61,489 nt of DNA from Paratrimastix pyriformis (GCA_027972325.1 JAPMOS010000084.1:107501-168989), one strand, 5' to 3'. Counted from the first letter of the stretch, positions 34,302 through 58,650 are shown. Made by a program: numbers and translations. Notes: generated by a model from the letters alone, not told the origin.

Positions 34302-34895
34302 CGGAAGAACCGGGGCTGGACAAAGCGGCCAAAAACTTGGCACATCACTCGCAGCACGGAAAACACTTTTTTCCTTCTTCTCTTTCTCTTTCTTTCTTTC
34401 TCCAATCCTGGGGGTCCATGTCCAATGCGAACAGAGCGGAGCACCTCGCGGCTGCCGGATGATTCATCCGAGCAATTTGTTCCCAAACACAATAGGCATA
34501 CAGCAAACACACAGATCGACGCACTCCTCGCGTAAAGCGAGAGAAGACTGTTAATGGGAAAAAATAAAAAACATGAGGTCAAAAAAAATAATAAAATAAC
34601 AAAATAAAAAACCAGGGCACCGTCGCCAGCAGGCAGGGCATGACCAACCTGTCGTGGCCGACGAATCAATCCTGAAAAGATAACGATCAGATTGTGGGAA
34701 TCATGGGGGAAAACAATTAAATAAAAAAGGAATAGCAGTCCACCAGCACAAAATATCGACCAGCAGAAACCTCGCACGCACAAGCGAGAGCATTAACACG
34801 AGACTGACTGACTGAGATCAGTCAACAGAAAAAGGCTAGAGGGAGTCGCGGGCCAAAAGGAAAGAGGTTGGAGCAGAGTCCTCGCGGTCAAATTT
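34302..34895. other. AT-rich spacer
   Basis: About 590 bp between the FAR-17a gene and the stop of the giant gene, with A-rich stretches near 34560-34610 and 34700-34735. A long minus-strand frame (34783-34202) runs through it but has no family likeness and overlaps a real gene in another frame, so I do not call it. Confidence 0.5.
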
Positions 34896-48048
<13,153 letters not shown>

Positions 48049-48142
48049 CTGGCGAGTCAAAAGAAGAAGTTGAATGATGATTGGGATGATGATTGGGATG
48101 ATGATTGGGGTGATGATTGGGATGAGGATTGGGATGATGATG

Positions 48143-48344
48143 AGAGAGACATGCTGTGTATTTGCGAGGACGCAGGCGAAGAGAAACTTTACTCCCGCCT
48201 TCGCGTCGCGCGTTACACGTTCCGATGGGGGCCCTGGGCCTAATGACCTCGTGTTGGGCCCTCCTCGGCCGGGGCAGCCGCGGCGAGCGGAGCCCCAGTG
48301 GGTGGGTGATAGGGGGCGGCGGGGGAAGTGGGGGGTGCCTTGTG
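48143..48344 (-). other. LINE C 3' UTR
   Basis: About 200 bp shared with 51279-51508 of copy B read on the other strand: GTGTAACGC, then TCCTCGCAAATACACAGCAT near the end. C stops at CTCTCTC against a GAT/ATC-rich intron tract. Confidence 0.75.
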
Positions 48345-48960
48345 TCAGGGGTGCGGCTCGTCGGCAGCCGCCCTGTTCCGCATGGCCATCAGGGCCAGGG
48401 CGTCGCGCACGAGCAGGGTGGCGAGGGAGGAGAGGCACTTCTGGAGGCCCAGCCGGATCTCAGGCGGGGAGGCCGGGGTGGTCCGAGAGAGGGCCTGCAG
48501 CGTGGCCCGAGGGACGACTCCCCGCGCCGAGAGGACGACCGGGACCACGCGGCAGGGTTGCCCGGTGGCTTTCGAGATCGACCGACAAAGCTCGGCGTAG
48601 TGGGTGGCTTTTCCGCTGCCAGGGCGGGCCAACCCTGGCTGTCGCCCCTGTGATGGCCACGTCCACGAGCCACCAGGCGCCGTCGGGGCCCGAGACTGCA
48701 GGACCAGGTCCGGGTGCAGGTCTCGGAAGGCCGCTGGGATCTCATCGAGCAGGGGTTGCGGGAGGGCCGGCTGACGGTTGGTTGCCGAGACGCCCAGGTA
48801 GTGCCGGATCACCCAGGCGTCCTGGCCGCCGAACCAGGCCCACAGGCGGCGGACGGCACGGTCGTGCCTGGCCGTGTAGTAGTGGTGGAACCTGCCGCAG
48901 GCCGACAGCAGGTGGGCCATGGTCTCTGGTGCCCCGTGGCAGAGCGGGCAGGGTGTGGTC
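48345..48960 (-). pseudogene. LINE C zinc knuckle and restriction-like endonuclease
   Basis: After a short CCHC segment (ETMAHLLSACGRFHH), the frame to 48345 has ARHDRAVRRL, HPDLVLQSR, a DV-type strand in a shifted frame and ATHYAELCRSI with VVPVVLSARGVVP. The order RH(N/D), PD...D, K/Y helix, then ARG matches the C-terminal RLE of R2-group LINEs. The intact equivalent of the middle part is seen in copy B. Confidence 0.75.
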
Positions 48961-49389
48961 CAGGCAGCGCCCCTTGGCCCGCGTAGAGGGCGCGGATGGT
49001 TGCCAGGGTGGGGAACGTGCCAAAGAGCAGCCAGACGAGGCGGCGCACCTTCCAGGCGGGGCCGCGAGCTGCCGCCAGGCCGCCGAGGCCAGCTTCTGCT
49101 CGAGTGTGTCGAGGGTCACCCCGATGAGGCCATGCTCCGGCGCTGTAGCCACTCGCGGCTGTCTTCCTCACATTGGAGGGCAAGGCAGAACCCCGGGCCG
49201 CGGCGGTGGTGAACGGTCGAGCAGGGAACGGCAGGGGCGCATCCACCGGTCCTGATGGCCGGAACCGGAGCGGGGCTGGGCAGGTGAGGCCGATCTGTTG
49301 CGGGGCGGCAGGCTTCCGGGGTTGGTGGCGGGGCGGCGGGTCTGCCGCCGCGGCCTCCCGCCAGGCGGTCAGCTTGCAGGAGTTGGGGG

Positions 49390-49800
49390 CATGGGGACGG
49401 CGACGTCGGCGTGTGATGGGACGTGGTGACAGAGGAGGCGCGGCCAGCGGGAGAGCAGCTCGTCGCGGATCCGGAGGACGGTCTGCTGGCACTGAGACAG
49501 GCCACAGGACCGGCAAAGGCGCCGAGGGCGTATGAGCTGTCGGAGAGGAGCAGGATGGCTCGGCTCGGTGACACCCGCTCCCTGCTGAGCAGCTCGGCGG
49601 CCAGGCGGATGGCCTCCACCTCGGCCTGTGCGTTGCTGGTGGGCCACAGGAGCGTGCGGCGGAGCGCCACCGCTCTGCCGTCGGGGTGGATCAGGACGGC
49701 GGCCGCGCCCCCCCTCAGGAGCCCCTCGGGTCCGACCTCGAAGGAGCCGTCCGTGAAAACCTGTATCGAGTCCGCCGGCAAGGTGGGCAGCAGCTCCGCG
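49390..49800 (-). pseudogene. LINE C RNase H domain
   Basis: IQVFTDGSFEVGPEG supplies the first catalytic Asp, NAQAEVEAIRLAAELL the Glu and LLLSDSSYALGAF the next Asp; VPSHADVAV follows in another frame. Type I RNase H placed after the RT and before the knuckle. Confidence 0.75.
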
Positions 49801-49924
49801 AGACCCATCAGGCGGAGCTCCTTCCGGCGGTCGCGGTGGCCGGCCCCTGCGGGAAGACGTGGGCCCCCGGACGAGCTGGTTCCGGAGGAGCCAGCCTGGC
49901 CGCCGGGAGTTGGGGACGAGGCTG

Positions 49925-49930
49925 TAGGCG
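49925..49930. repeat. Target-site duplication of LINE copy B, left
   Basis: TAGGCG, repeated at 51509-51514 right after the 3' end of copy B. Keeping one copy restores the frame of LINE C. Confidence 0.7.
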
Positions 49931-51508
49931 CCGCGCTCCAGTGGCCCACAAGCAACGCCCAGGCCGAGATCGAGGCCATCCGGCTGGCCATCGACCTCCT
50001 CGGCCGGGAGCGGGTCGGCCGAGACCGGTGCGTGCTGCTGCTGTCGGACAGCGAGTACGCCCTCGGTGCCCTGTGCCGCGCCACCTGCCTGACCCAGTCG
50101 CAGCAGGAGGTCCTCCGACTCCGGGACGAGCTGGTCTCCCGGTGGCCGCGCCTCCTCTGCCATCACGTGCCCTCCCACGTGGACGCGGTGGCCCTGGCTG
50201 CCCCCACCTGTGGGGCAATTTGCAGGCCGACCGGCTGGCCGGCGAGGCCGCGGCAGCCCGCCCCCACCGACAAGGCCGGCCCGCCACCCCCATCCAACAG
50301 GGCTTGGCCTGCCCGCCGGAGATGCCCTTCCGCCCCTCGGGCCCCAAGGACGCCCCGTTGCCGTACCCCACCCGACCCTTCACGCTCGCGGTGGCCCGGG
50401 GATTCTGCCAGGCCCTCCAGTGCGAGGAGGAGGCCCGCGGCTGGGCCCCCCGGCGCAGCCGATTCTCCTCGGGGGTCACCCTGGACGGCCTCGAGCAAAG
50501 CTGGCCGCGCCCGCCTGGCGCCAGCAGGCCGCCCCCGACTGGAAGGTGCGCCGGCTCGTCTGGCTGCTGTTCGGCACCTTCCCACCCTGCAAACCATTCG
50601 GTGCCGATACGCGCGGAAGGCCTCAGCATCTGCCGGCGACGCCCCCCCGGTGGGGGTCACCTGCCCACTCTGCCACGGCGGCCCCGAGACCATGTCCCAC
50701 CTGCTGTCCGGCTGCGGCAGGTACCACGACTTCTACACGGCCCGCCACGACCGTGTGGTCCGCCGACTCTGGGCCTGGTTCGGCGGGCAACGCGACTGGG
50801 TCACGCGGCATTATATGGGCGTGTCGGCAACCAACTGTGCGCCCGCCTTCCCACCCACCCTGCTGGCCAAGCTCCCCGCCGCCCTCCGCGACGTGCACCC
50901 CGACCTGGTGTTGCAGTCCCGTGGCTCTGACGGCACCTGGTGGCTGCTCGACGTGGCCATCACTGGCCAGACCCACGACTGGCCGGCGCGGGCGGCGGCC
51001 GGGCGGCCCACTACGTCGCCCTCTGCCAGGCCGTCACGGAGGCCACCGGGCAGCCCTGCCGCGCGGTGCCGGTGATCTTGTCGGCCCGAGGGACCGTGCC
51101 CCGGGCCACATGCCAGGCCCTGTCGCGGCTGACACCGGCCGACCCCTGCCGCGCGAACCGACCTCCAGCGGGCCCTCTCCTCCGTCTCGACCCTTCTGGT
51201 TCGGGACGCCCTCGCGCTCATGACCATGCGCAACGGCGCAGCTGCCGCGGCGGGCCCCGCGCCCTGGCCACGCCGTAGCGGCCGCCCAGGGCCCACGACC
51301 CGCCCCACCCGCCCCTGAGCACCCTCCCCATCACCCACACCCATCACTGGGCGGCCCCGCCACCAGGCGGGCCCCGGCCGGGAGGAGCCACCATACGGGT
51401 CATTTGGCCCGGCCCCCCCCGGAGTGTAACGCATGGCGCGAAGGCGCGAGTAACCTTTCTTCTTGAACTTGTCGCCTGCGCCCTCGCAAATACACAGCAT
51501 GTTCTCTC
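49931..51508 (+). mobile_element. 5'-truncated sister LINE (copy B) inside copy C
   Basis: Plus-strand fragment of the same LINE family. It starts within RNase H (WPTSNAQAEIEAIRLAIDLL, LLLSDSEYALGAL, NLQADRLAGEAA) and runs through WKVRRLVWLLFGTF, a knuckle CPLCHGGPETMSHLLSGC (C-x2-C-x8-H-x4-C), ARHDRVVRRL, HPDLVLQSR with WWLLDVAIT (PD...D of the RLE) and ATGQPCRAVPVILSARG to a 3' UTR. It is flanked by the 6-bp direct repeat TAGGCG (49925-49930 and 51509-51514), as expected of target-primed insertion. Frameshifts show it too is dead. Confidence 0.85.
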
Positions 51509-51514
51509 TAGGCG
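51509..51514. repeat. Target-site duplication of LINE copy B, right
   Basis: TAGGCG, matching 49925-49930. Confidence 0.7.
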
Positions 51515-52249
51515 TGCCGGGCTCGTCGCGCCAGCCATTGCCACAGGGCCTCAGGGACGGCGATCTCCGTGGCGCAGGACCTGCGGCGGCGCGGCGGCGG
51601 GCTGGGGAGTGAGGGGCGGGCGGCGGCCACCAGGACGCGGGCGAAGGCGTGGGGGCGGGCCCATTGGTCGAGGAAGTGGCCACCTGGCGGGGTTGAGGAG
51701 CGGGCCACCAGGCCCAGGTGGGCCTGACGCAGGGTGGCTTCGATGCGCGGGAGGCCGGGGCCCTGGCCGGGCAGGAACAGGAAGGCCCGCGGGACGCCGG
51801 GGAGGAACTTCTTGTCGGTCCCCAGGGGGCGGCCCGTGAACCAGGCCGCCGCATAGCGAGCCAGGGTGTCTTCGAGCTTGGCGCACAGGTCGGCCGACGG
51901 GCACGCGGCGGTAAGGCCGTACACCAAAGTCGGAAGGGCCCATTGCTGTGGCCTCCACCTTTGCCAGCGGGGAGGGCGCAGCCGTGGATCAGGGCCAGCC
52001 TCTTGTCCCAGTTGGCCAGCACCCGCGGCAGGTGCGTGGCGGCGAGGCCCTCGGGGAGATGTCGTAGCCCAGGTAGGTGTAGGATCCGCTGGCCCCGCGG
52101 AGCCCAGTGTTGGGATGGCCTTCCCTTGGAGGAGTGCCCGGGCGCTGGTGTGCGGCTGACCCCCTTCGACTGCCAGCAGGGCGCACTTGTCGGTGTTGGT
52201 CGACTGGCGTGCCCAAGCCAGGAAGGCGTCGACCCGGTGGCAGAGGACG

Positions 52250-53010
52250 GCAAGGGCGGCGTCGCTGGGCGCGAGGAGTGCGATGTCGTCGGCAAATGCC
52301 TGGGTTGTTGCCGCGGTCGTGGGATCCTCGACCAGCCCCGCGCCGAGGTCCCCAGGGCTGGGTCGGCCATCGCCAGCCAACGAAGGAGTGGGTCGACCGC
52401 CAGCAGAAATATGATTGGTGAGAGCGAATCGCCTTGTCGGACGCCTCGGTCCAGGGCGATGCCCTCGGCGTCGTCCGGCCGGAGGCGCCAGGTCATCCGG
52501 AGTCCCTGATGCATCTCCATGATCACGGCCAGCAGGTGTTCAGGGATGCGGGCAAGCTCGAGGCCTTTCCGGATGACCCACCGCTCCACGCTGCCGAAGG
52601 CATTCCGCAGGTCAATGAACGCCACCCTGAGCGGCGCCTTTGCCCGATTGCGGCTTTCCAGCGTGGCCAGGAGGGTCGACACGTGGAGCAAGGGCCCAAG
52701 CCCTGGGCAAAGCCATGTTGCGAGGCCGCGAGGCGGCCGCGGTGGCCGAGCAGCACCGTCAGTCGTTGGCCGAGGATTGCCCCATAGATCTTGGCCAGGA
52801 CGTCGCAGAGCGCAATGTGCCGCCAGGAGCTGATCTCCCCCGGTGGCTTGCCCTTCTTGGGGAGAAGGTGCGCCACCGGGCGGGGTGGTCTTCGACCGCC
52901 AGCAGGCGCGGTACAGGGCCTCCTTCGAAAGGCTCTTGACGGCGTCGATCCCCACGCCGTCTGCGCCCGGAGCAGTGTGCGGGGCCGCGTGGGCGACCTG
53001 GCCCCGCACT
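52250..53010 (-). pseudogene. LINE C reverse transcriptase
   Basis: RT motifs in order: APGADGVGIDAVK (about 52960), FIDLRNAFGSVE (motif A, about 52600), GVRQGDSLSPIIFLLAVDPL (motif B, about 52440) and FADDIALLAPSD (motif C with catalytic DD, about 52290). The LR-x-F-x-DD spacing and VRQGDSLSP are LINE-type, not retroviral. A frameshift lies between motifs B and C, near 52380. Confidence 0.85.
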
Positions 53011-53849
53011 TCGTCCATGCTGATGTCGTCCTCCAGGGCGGCGACCTCGGCTGCTGTCAGGGCCGGGACCGAGGCGGCCAGGGCAGCCCAGGGATGTCCG
53101 CGTCGGGGCCCGGGCCGCCTCGAGAGGCGGCCTCTCGTCGGTGGTGCTCGCTGATCTGTTCCCAGGCGATCGGGCATGAGGGCCGGCCATCCTCGGCCGA
53201 GGAGAGCGAGGCGAAGAACCTGCGGCGGTTGCCGAAAACAAGGCCAGCTGCCGGCGGGCCTTCGACTTCTCGGCGGCCTTCCGGGCCCGGACTCGAGCGG
53301 CGGCCAGGGCCGCCCGGGCGCCCTCCACCCCGATAGGAGGCGGGCCGGGGCATTCCAGGGGCGGCGCACTGAGAGCCCCTGGGCACGGAGCAGGGCGGCA
53401 ATCCTGTGGGTCCGCCGGAGGGCGACGCGGAGGGGTCCTGGAGCCACCTGTGGTTTGGCCCGCTTGGGTGGTGGCGCGGTGCGGGCGGGCGTCCGTCGGG
53501 CGAGGGCCGAGACCAGTGTCGCGAGGATGGCCTCGGGATCCGCCAGCCCCGCTGCGCCCCGCAGTGCATCCTGTTCGGCCTCGGAGAGCGGCTGGGGCGA
53601 CCGGGGCTCCGATCCCCGGGCCCGGCGAGGAGGATCAGGCGGCTCATCGGCCTCCCGGCGGTGGCGACGGCGGCTGACTGGCGGGGCCGCGAGGGGCGAG
53701 TCGGGGAAGCTGTGGAGGAGGGGGCCTCGGGTGACGGACACGGCCACCGTGGCCGTGGCCATGCCGCAGCGGACAGGGGAGATGAGGTGGAGGTGGACGT
53801 TGTGGCCGAGTTGGGGGTGAGGAGGGTGCAAGGGCGGAGACCGCGGCGG

Positions 53850-54005
53850 AGATGGTGACGGGCTTCCTGAAGTGGCAGTCCCCGTTGGGGCGGTGGAGGA
53901 TCTCAGCCGGCGCGTCCGCTCCAGGGTGCTGGCAGCGCCGGGTCAGGTGGGTGGTGGAGCCGATGTACAGATGTCGGTGGCGATTGGCCAGGAAGTAGAG
54001 AACAG
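53850..54005 (-). pseudogene. GIY-YIG endonuclease domain in LINE C
   Basis: The frame reads VLYFLANRHRHLYIGSTTHL then TRRCQHPGADAPAEI. This is the GIY-YIG pattern: an N-terminal hydrophobic strand with Tyr, the YIGST core, a basic helix with the catalytic-type Arg (LTRRCQH) and a later acidic residue. It lies about 850 bp upstream of the RT. Penelope-like elements carry GIY-YIG after their RT. A GIY-YIG ahead of the RT in an RLE-LINE is not an arrangement I know. Confidence 0.65.
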
Positions 54006-54499
54006 GGGCGTGCCAGTGATCCTGGTGGGCGTCCAGGCCGCCGGTGGCGCCGGAGGTGGTGGGAGTTCCGGGGGGCCAGAGGGGGGCACTCGCGGGGAGC
54101 TCTGCGTTGCAGACGTCGGAGGACCGGGGTGGCGGGGTGGGGGCTGGCTCCGGCAAGCGGCTGGGGAGGAAGAGACAGCGGGCCGCCACGCGGAGGTCCG
54201 CTGGGGTGGCCGGGTTGGGGGCACCCGCGATTGGGGCCGCCTTAGTAGAGGGGGAACAAGGAACTGGTGCCAGGGTGGAGGGGGGAAGGGAAGGAATGGG
54301 CCCGGGGCGGCCAGGGGAAGCCCGGACGGCCAGGGGATGCCCGGGGCGGCCAGAGAGCGAGATGGGAGGAGCGGCGCGCCCGGTGGCACGGGGCCCGGAT
54401 GCGCCGTCGCGGGCCCGCCATTGCTGTGGTGGGAGTGCCGGGGCCGTGGCAGCCCGGGGATGGCCTCTTCCGGGGAGGCGGTTTGGGCGACGGCCGCCT

Positions 54500-54990
54500 T
54501 GGACCAGGCCACCCTGGAGGTGGAGGTGGAGAGGACGATGTCCAAGTCCCTCCGCGAGGCAAAGGTCGCCCAGGCGCTGCGGCCCAGGCCGGACTGGCGC
54601 ACAGTGGTCGGCTTTGCAGCCATGCACTCGGGGAGACCGCGGGGAAGTAGAGCTCCAGAAGGGGCTCCGGTCCCCGGGCAGCCCTGGGTGGCGCGGGGCA
54701 GCTGTCTTGTTGGGCGGCGGCCGGGAGGAGTGGGGCCAGCGGGTACTGGGAAGGGGCCTGGGGCTTCGACAAACCGAGGGCAGCTGCTGTTCTGTTGGAC
54801 CAGACGGCCGGATACCGCCCCGTGGCCGCCGAGATGGCGCCCTCAGCGGCGTCTCTGGTGTCGAAGCGGAGCCAACACCGATGGCCGGGGTCTGCTCGGC
54901 ACCGGGGGCGGCGGACCCTGGGGAAGAAGACCTCGAAGCGTGGTTTGCGGGCCGGAGGGCCCCTGCTCCAGCAAGAGACGGGTTGATCGC
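54500..54990 (-). pseudogene. LINE C RRM-like repeats
   Basis: Two segments with an RRM-like cadence: RFEVFFPRVR with CWLRFDTRDAAEGAISAATG (about 54960-54800), and LELYFPAVS (about 54650) with SAWATFASRRDLDIVLS in another frame (about 54580-54530). RRM-type RNA-binding modules are common in LINE first ORFs. Weak evidence. Confidence 0.35.
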
Positions 54991-55289
54991 GGAGGGTGCG
55001 GGCTGGGCAGCGGGGTCTGGGCGGTGGGGGCGGTGGTTGCCTTGGGGCCGCCTGAGCGAGGGCCTTCACCACCAAGCCGACGGCGGGGATGGTTGGGCGG
55101 CCCCTGGGCGGGGCTCGTGGGGCTGAGAGGGCCGGCTTTGGAGGGGTTGGCGGGGGTGTCGCCATGGGGTGGGGGCCTGGGCGGGCGGACGGGGACCATC
55201 CGGCGTTGCGGAATGCTGCTGCAGCCGCAGCAGGGTTGTCTGCAAGGAGGAGCAGGAGCCGGACCCCCACCGCGGCTTCATTCTCGTCC

Positions 55290-55950
55290 ACAACGGTCCT
55301 CTCGGTGCCGGACAGTACATGGTAGGTGTCAGGGGTGGAGGAGGGGATGATTGCGACTTCATGGCCGCTTCGGGGCTCCCTTGTGGGAGAGGCAGGCCAC
55401 GAGGCGGTACCTGATCCCGCCGATGCTGACGGCGGCCGCGTGCAGCGCCTGCCGGGCGGAGCCCGCAAGGACCCCGTCCGTGGAAACAGCGATGAGAGGG
55501 GCGGCATGGAGGGCGCAGATGTCGTGTCTCTTGCCCCCGCAGAGGCACTTCGACGAGAAGGCGGTGTCCAGGGCCTCCACTGGGATAAAGGGCCCGGCTC
55601 TCCCACGAGGTGGCGTGGCCACAGCGGGAGCACAGGAGGCACCCTGGCCACAGACCCCAGAGGTCACGCCGGGTGAGGCTTCAGTGTGGCCAGCAGGAGC
55701 TCCGAAGCGTCCGCGAAGGCCCCAGGGCGAACGGGACATGACAGCACAGTCGACCGGACCATGGCGGCCATCATGGGTTGCGGGTCGACCGGCAGGGCGT
55801 GGGGTCCATGGCCTGCGCAACTGCTCGGCCGATGTGGTCCAGGGCCTCCGAGCCGGCCAGCAGTGTCTCAGTCGCACCCGGGGCCGCCATGAGGACTGCG
55901 GCCAGGGCGTGGATCATGGCGGCATATGCACAGCCCGGCTGTCAGGAGTT
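55290..55950 (-). pseudogene. LINE C 5' region, possible cysteine-peptidase remnant
   Basis: Reading frames here contain, in order, a Cys-box-like PGCAYAAMIHALAAVL, a CLCGG...C zinc-ligand-like segment, PLIAVSTDGVLAGS and YRLVACLSH followed by VVDENEA. The order (Cys box, CxC, hydrophobic strand, then Y-x-L-x-A with a His) resembles C19 ubiquitin-specific peptidases, but several frameshifts and a stop lie between the pieces, so this is tentative. Some other RLE-LINEs (NeSL group) also carry a cysteine peptidase. Confidence 0.35.
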
Positions 55951-56345
55951 GTACACCGGGAGGTGGCCAGGCTTCGTGGGGAGGGACTCCTTCGGCGGGC
56001 GCGCAAGCGGGCGAGGCGGCTCAGGGGTCCTCTGAGCGCGCTGCTGTGAGGAGCTGCTTCACTGTCATGCTCTGGCGCTTGGCACGGAGGCCCTGGATCA
56101 CCACTTTTGTAGGGAGACTTTGCGGTCCAATTCCTTTGGTTTCCGCGTCTCCACCGCTGCCATACATGCCCACAGCCACTGGGAGGGATCGGGTCGAGGA
56201 GGGCCTGGAGAGCTGGAATCTCCATGTCGGGGTCCAGTACCTTCTCAAGGGCCTCTTCATCCATCGGTGGGAGGCGGACCGCGGGGCGGAGAGGTCCTTC
56301 CTATGTCGGACCTCCAGCCCCCTGCTCCGCCCTTTTCTCCTTCCT

Positions 56346-56471
56346 CACCCAGGAAGGACATGATGGAGTTTGCTCGTGTTTACACCAAAACCGCATCTTT
56401 AAAGATAATTAAAATTTTGATAATATCCCCCGGCATAGGGCTCGCCTCCCGCTTTCTTTGCGGTTTTCGCA
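56346..56471 (+). repeat. DIRS left inverted terminal repeat
   Basis: Matches the reverse complement of 61199-61331 almost throughout, including the stretch AAAGATAATTAAAATTTTGA and the outer AAGGACATGATGGAGTTT. Confidence 0.9.
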
Positions 56472-56899
56472 CACTTTCATGTCTACACCACTGTCTGGCT
56501 GGCCGCCGACGACCACCTCCTGGCTGCCCTCGAGAAAGGGCAGAAAAGAAGCAGCGCACGCACAAGAAGGCTGCCCTCAAGAAGCCTTGTGCACCTGGTG
56601 CGTCAGCTGCGGAACCCATGGAGCTGGACGAGTCGGCTGGTTCATTGCCCCCGCAGGACCTGCGCCTCAAGGGCAAGCGCCTGTGACTGGCGAGGCTGCG
56701 GGATGGTTGGTTCTTCAGTTTCTGGAGAGGAGTCAGCTGCTGCTCCTGCTGCTTCGGCGCCCGCCTCTCTGGTGCTTCGGCTTCTGGTGCCGTGGCTCTT
56801 CTGGGCCGGGTGCGCCCCGCGCCAGTTTGGCTCTTCTGGTTCAAGTACGGCCCCTTTTCGGTGCCGTCGAAGGAGGCCCTCGCTATCATAGCGGCGGCA

Positions 56900-57900
56900 A
56901 TGCCGCCTTTCAACGAGGTCTGTGTCAATCACATGCACACGCACTCACTGTACCCGGTCCGATAGCCTCGGTCTTCTGCAGAGCGGGGTACCTGACTGTG
57001 GAGAGCCGGAGAATCCGAGGAAGACGCGGAGAAATCCGTGTCGTCTGAGGATGACCTTCCGCAGATCTCTTTGCCCCGGCGGCGCAGGGCGAAGTACCCG
57101 AGAGCGTTCGGCTCTGGGTGGGAAGAGGCAGGAGGCTCTGACAAGAGCTCCCTTGGCCAAGAGTATCCTTCAAGCTCTTTTGAAGAAGTATCCTGCCTTG
57201 GGCTTCGATTATCGGCACCCACTGGCTGAGCCTGAGAAGCTCGGGCTGGATTTACCTGCCCTCCGGAAGACCCCGCTGGGCGCGCCGGAGGTTGCTTCCT
57301 CCTCGAAGCCCAGTGGGCCGATCTTATGTTGATGCGCCGCATGCTGGTTCCAGCTTTGATGGAGGTCTCGGGCACTGCTGACCCGGATCCAGACGTGATT
57401 CAGGGTCACTTGGGGCGCTTGTCCCAGGTCTTGAAGTGGCCCTCTCCCGGGTTGAGAGGACCCGCCGTGATCGATTGGTTCAGCATGTCCACCCGGGGCC
57501 TCGCTAAGGGCGCCCCTGAGGACGCGATGTTCTTGGCCGAGGACCTGTCTGCGCTGGAGAACCGCGCGGAGCGGTTGAAGGTGGCTCAGCAGGCCCCCAC
57601 GCTCGCGGAAGCTTCGAAGCTTCCCCCGTCCAGCCTCGGCCTGCGGCCCCAGGTTCCGTGGGCGGCCGAATGCCCCGCGGCGTCATTTCGCTCAACGTCG
57701 AGGACGCCCGATGGCCGCCGCTACTGCTGCTGGCGCCGCCCCTGCCGCCGCCCCTGTGGCCAACACTAAGCGTGCGCGAGTTGAAGCCAAACAGGAAGCT
57801 GCTCCTTATCTTCGTCCCTTCGGGGGTTGAGGGAGGGTCAGGAGGGGCGCTGGCCTTAGCGGAGCGGGGTCGACGCTCCCGGAAGCGGGCCTCGCCCCTT
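56900..57900 (+). pseudogene. DIRS gag-like region (fossil)
   Basis: Frames with helical, charged content upstream of the RT, in the place of the gag-like gene of DIRS elements. Broken; assigned by position only. Confidence 0.4.
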
Positions 57901-58059
57901 CACGGGGATGCCCCAGATCATCAAAGAAAAGAAGCAGTCAGAGAATTGCTTTTTTCGAAGAGTGTCTAGCCATTTGCGCCCAGACCTCGGAATTGAGGGA
58001 CTTTCCAAAGAAACTGTCCTCAAGACTGGAGCAATGGCGGAAATTGGAATCCCGAGTCG

Positions 58060-58650
58060 GGCCTTTGCCTTGAAAATCCTGGAAGAGGGTTTTGTGGACT
58101 TCGAGGTTTGTCCGAAGAAAGCGTTCAGACCTCGTCCGGCGAAGCAGCTGTCACAGGCTGCCTCGATGGCCATCTCTCAGGAGGTGGCAGAAATGCTGGA
58201 GCTGGGGCAGCAAGGGAGGTGGGGAGCCCGTTACCGGAGGGTCTCCTGATCCAGACCTTGTTTACGGTTCCGAAGGGGATGGGACTTTACGTCCGATTCT
58301 CGATTGCCGTCCCAGCAATCAATATGTGGCCCCTCCATTTCAAGATGGAGGGTTACAGGATGCCATGTGCCTTCTGAGGGAGGAAGACTTAACGAAGTTG
58401 GACCTCAGAAAGGCTTACTGGCACATACCTGTGGCCCCGACCTCCCAACCCAGGCTTGCATTCGCCTGGGGCCGGCAAATGTGGCGACGGCCATGCCCTC
58501 GGGGCGGCCCGGGCCCCGTTTACGTTCACCAAATTGATGAGGCCGGTTGTGGAGCAACTCCGGAGGGAGGGGTGAGGATCGTTGTGTATCTCGACGATCC
58601 TCTTTCTCCCGGACTCTGGAGGGGTCACAGCAGGATGTATTGAGGACTCT
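58060..58650 (+). pseudogene. DIRS reverse transcriptase region (fossil)
   Basis: Motifs of the DIRS/LTR-type RT are recognisable in order: RPILDCRPSN, KLDLRKAYWHIPV and VYLDD. Part of the broken DIRS element. Confidence 0.8.

Larger units (their letters stand above)
48143..56290 (-). mobile_element. RLE-type LINE (copy C), decayed and interrupted
   Basis: Non-LTR retrotransposon on the minus strand. In order of its own reading: a Cys/His and hydrolase-like 5' region, an RRM-like stretch, a GIY-YIG domain, reverse transcriptase (RT), RNase H, a CCHC knuckle, a restriction-like endonuclease (RLE) and a 3' UTR ending at about 48143 against a GAT-rich tract. Copy B is inserted between its RT and RNase H. 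When B and one copy of the 6-bp target duplication are set aside, the LINE's frame runs on unbroken across the junction (RARHA to YSLVPNSRRPG). Elsewhere several frameshifts (for example near 52380, 49850 and 49520) show it is dead. Its 5' end appears to continue beyond the DIRS element at 56291-61359. Confidence 0.8.

Noticed and set aside
34202-34783. Minus-strand frame upstream of FAR-17a copy 2
   Set aside because: It overlaps the real gene in another frame, starts in AT-rich spacer and has no homology I can see.
53872-55350. Long plus-strand frames opposite LINE C
   Set aside because: Antisense shadow of the GC-rich LINE; no recognisable domain, while the minus strand has several.
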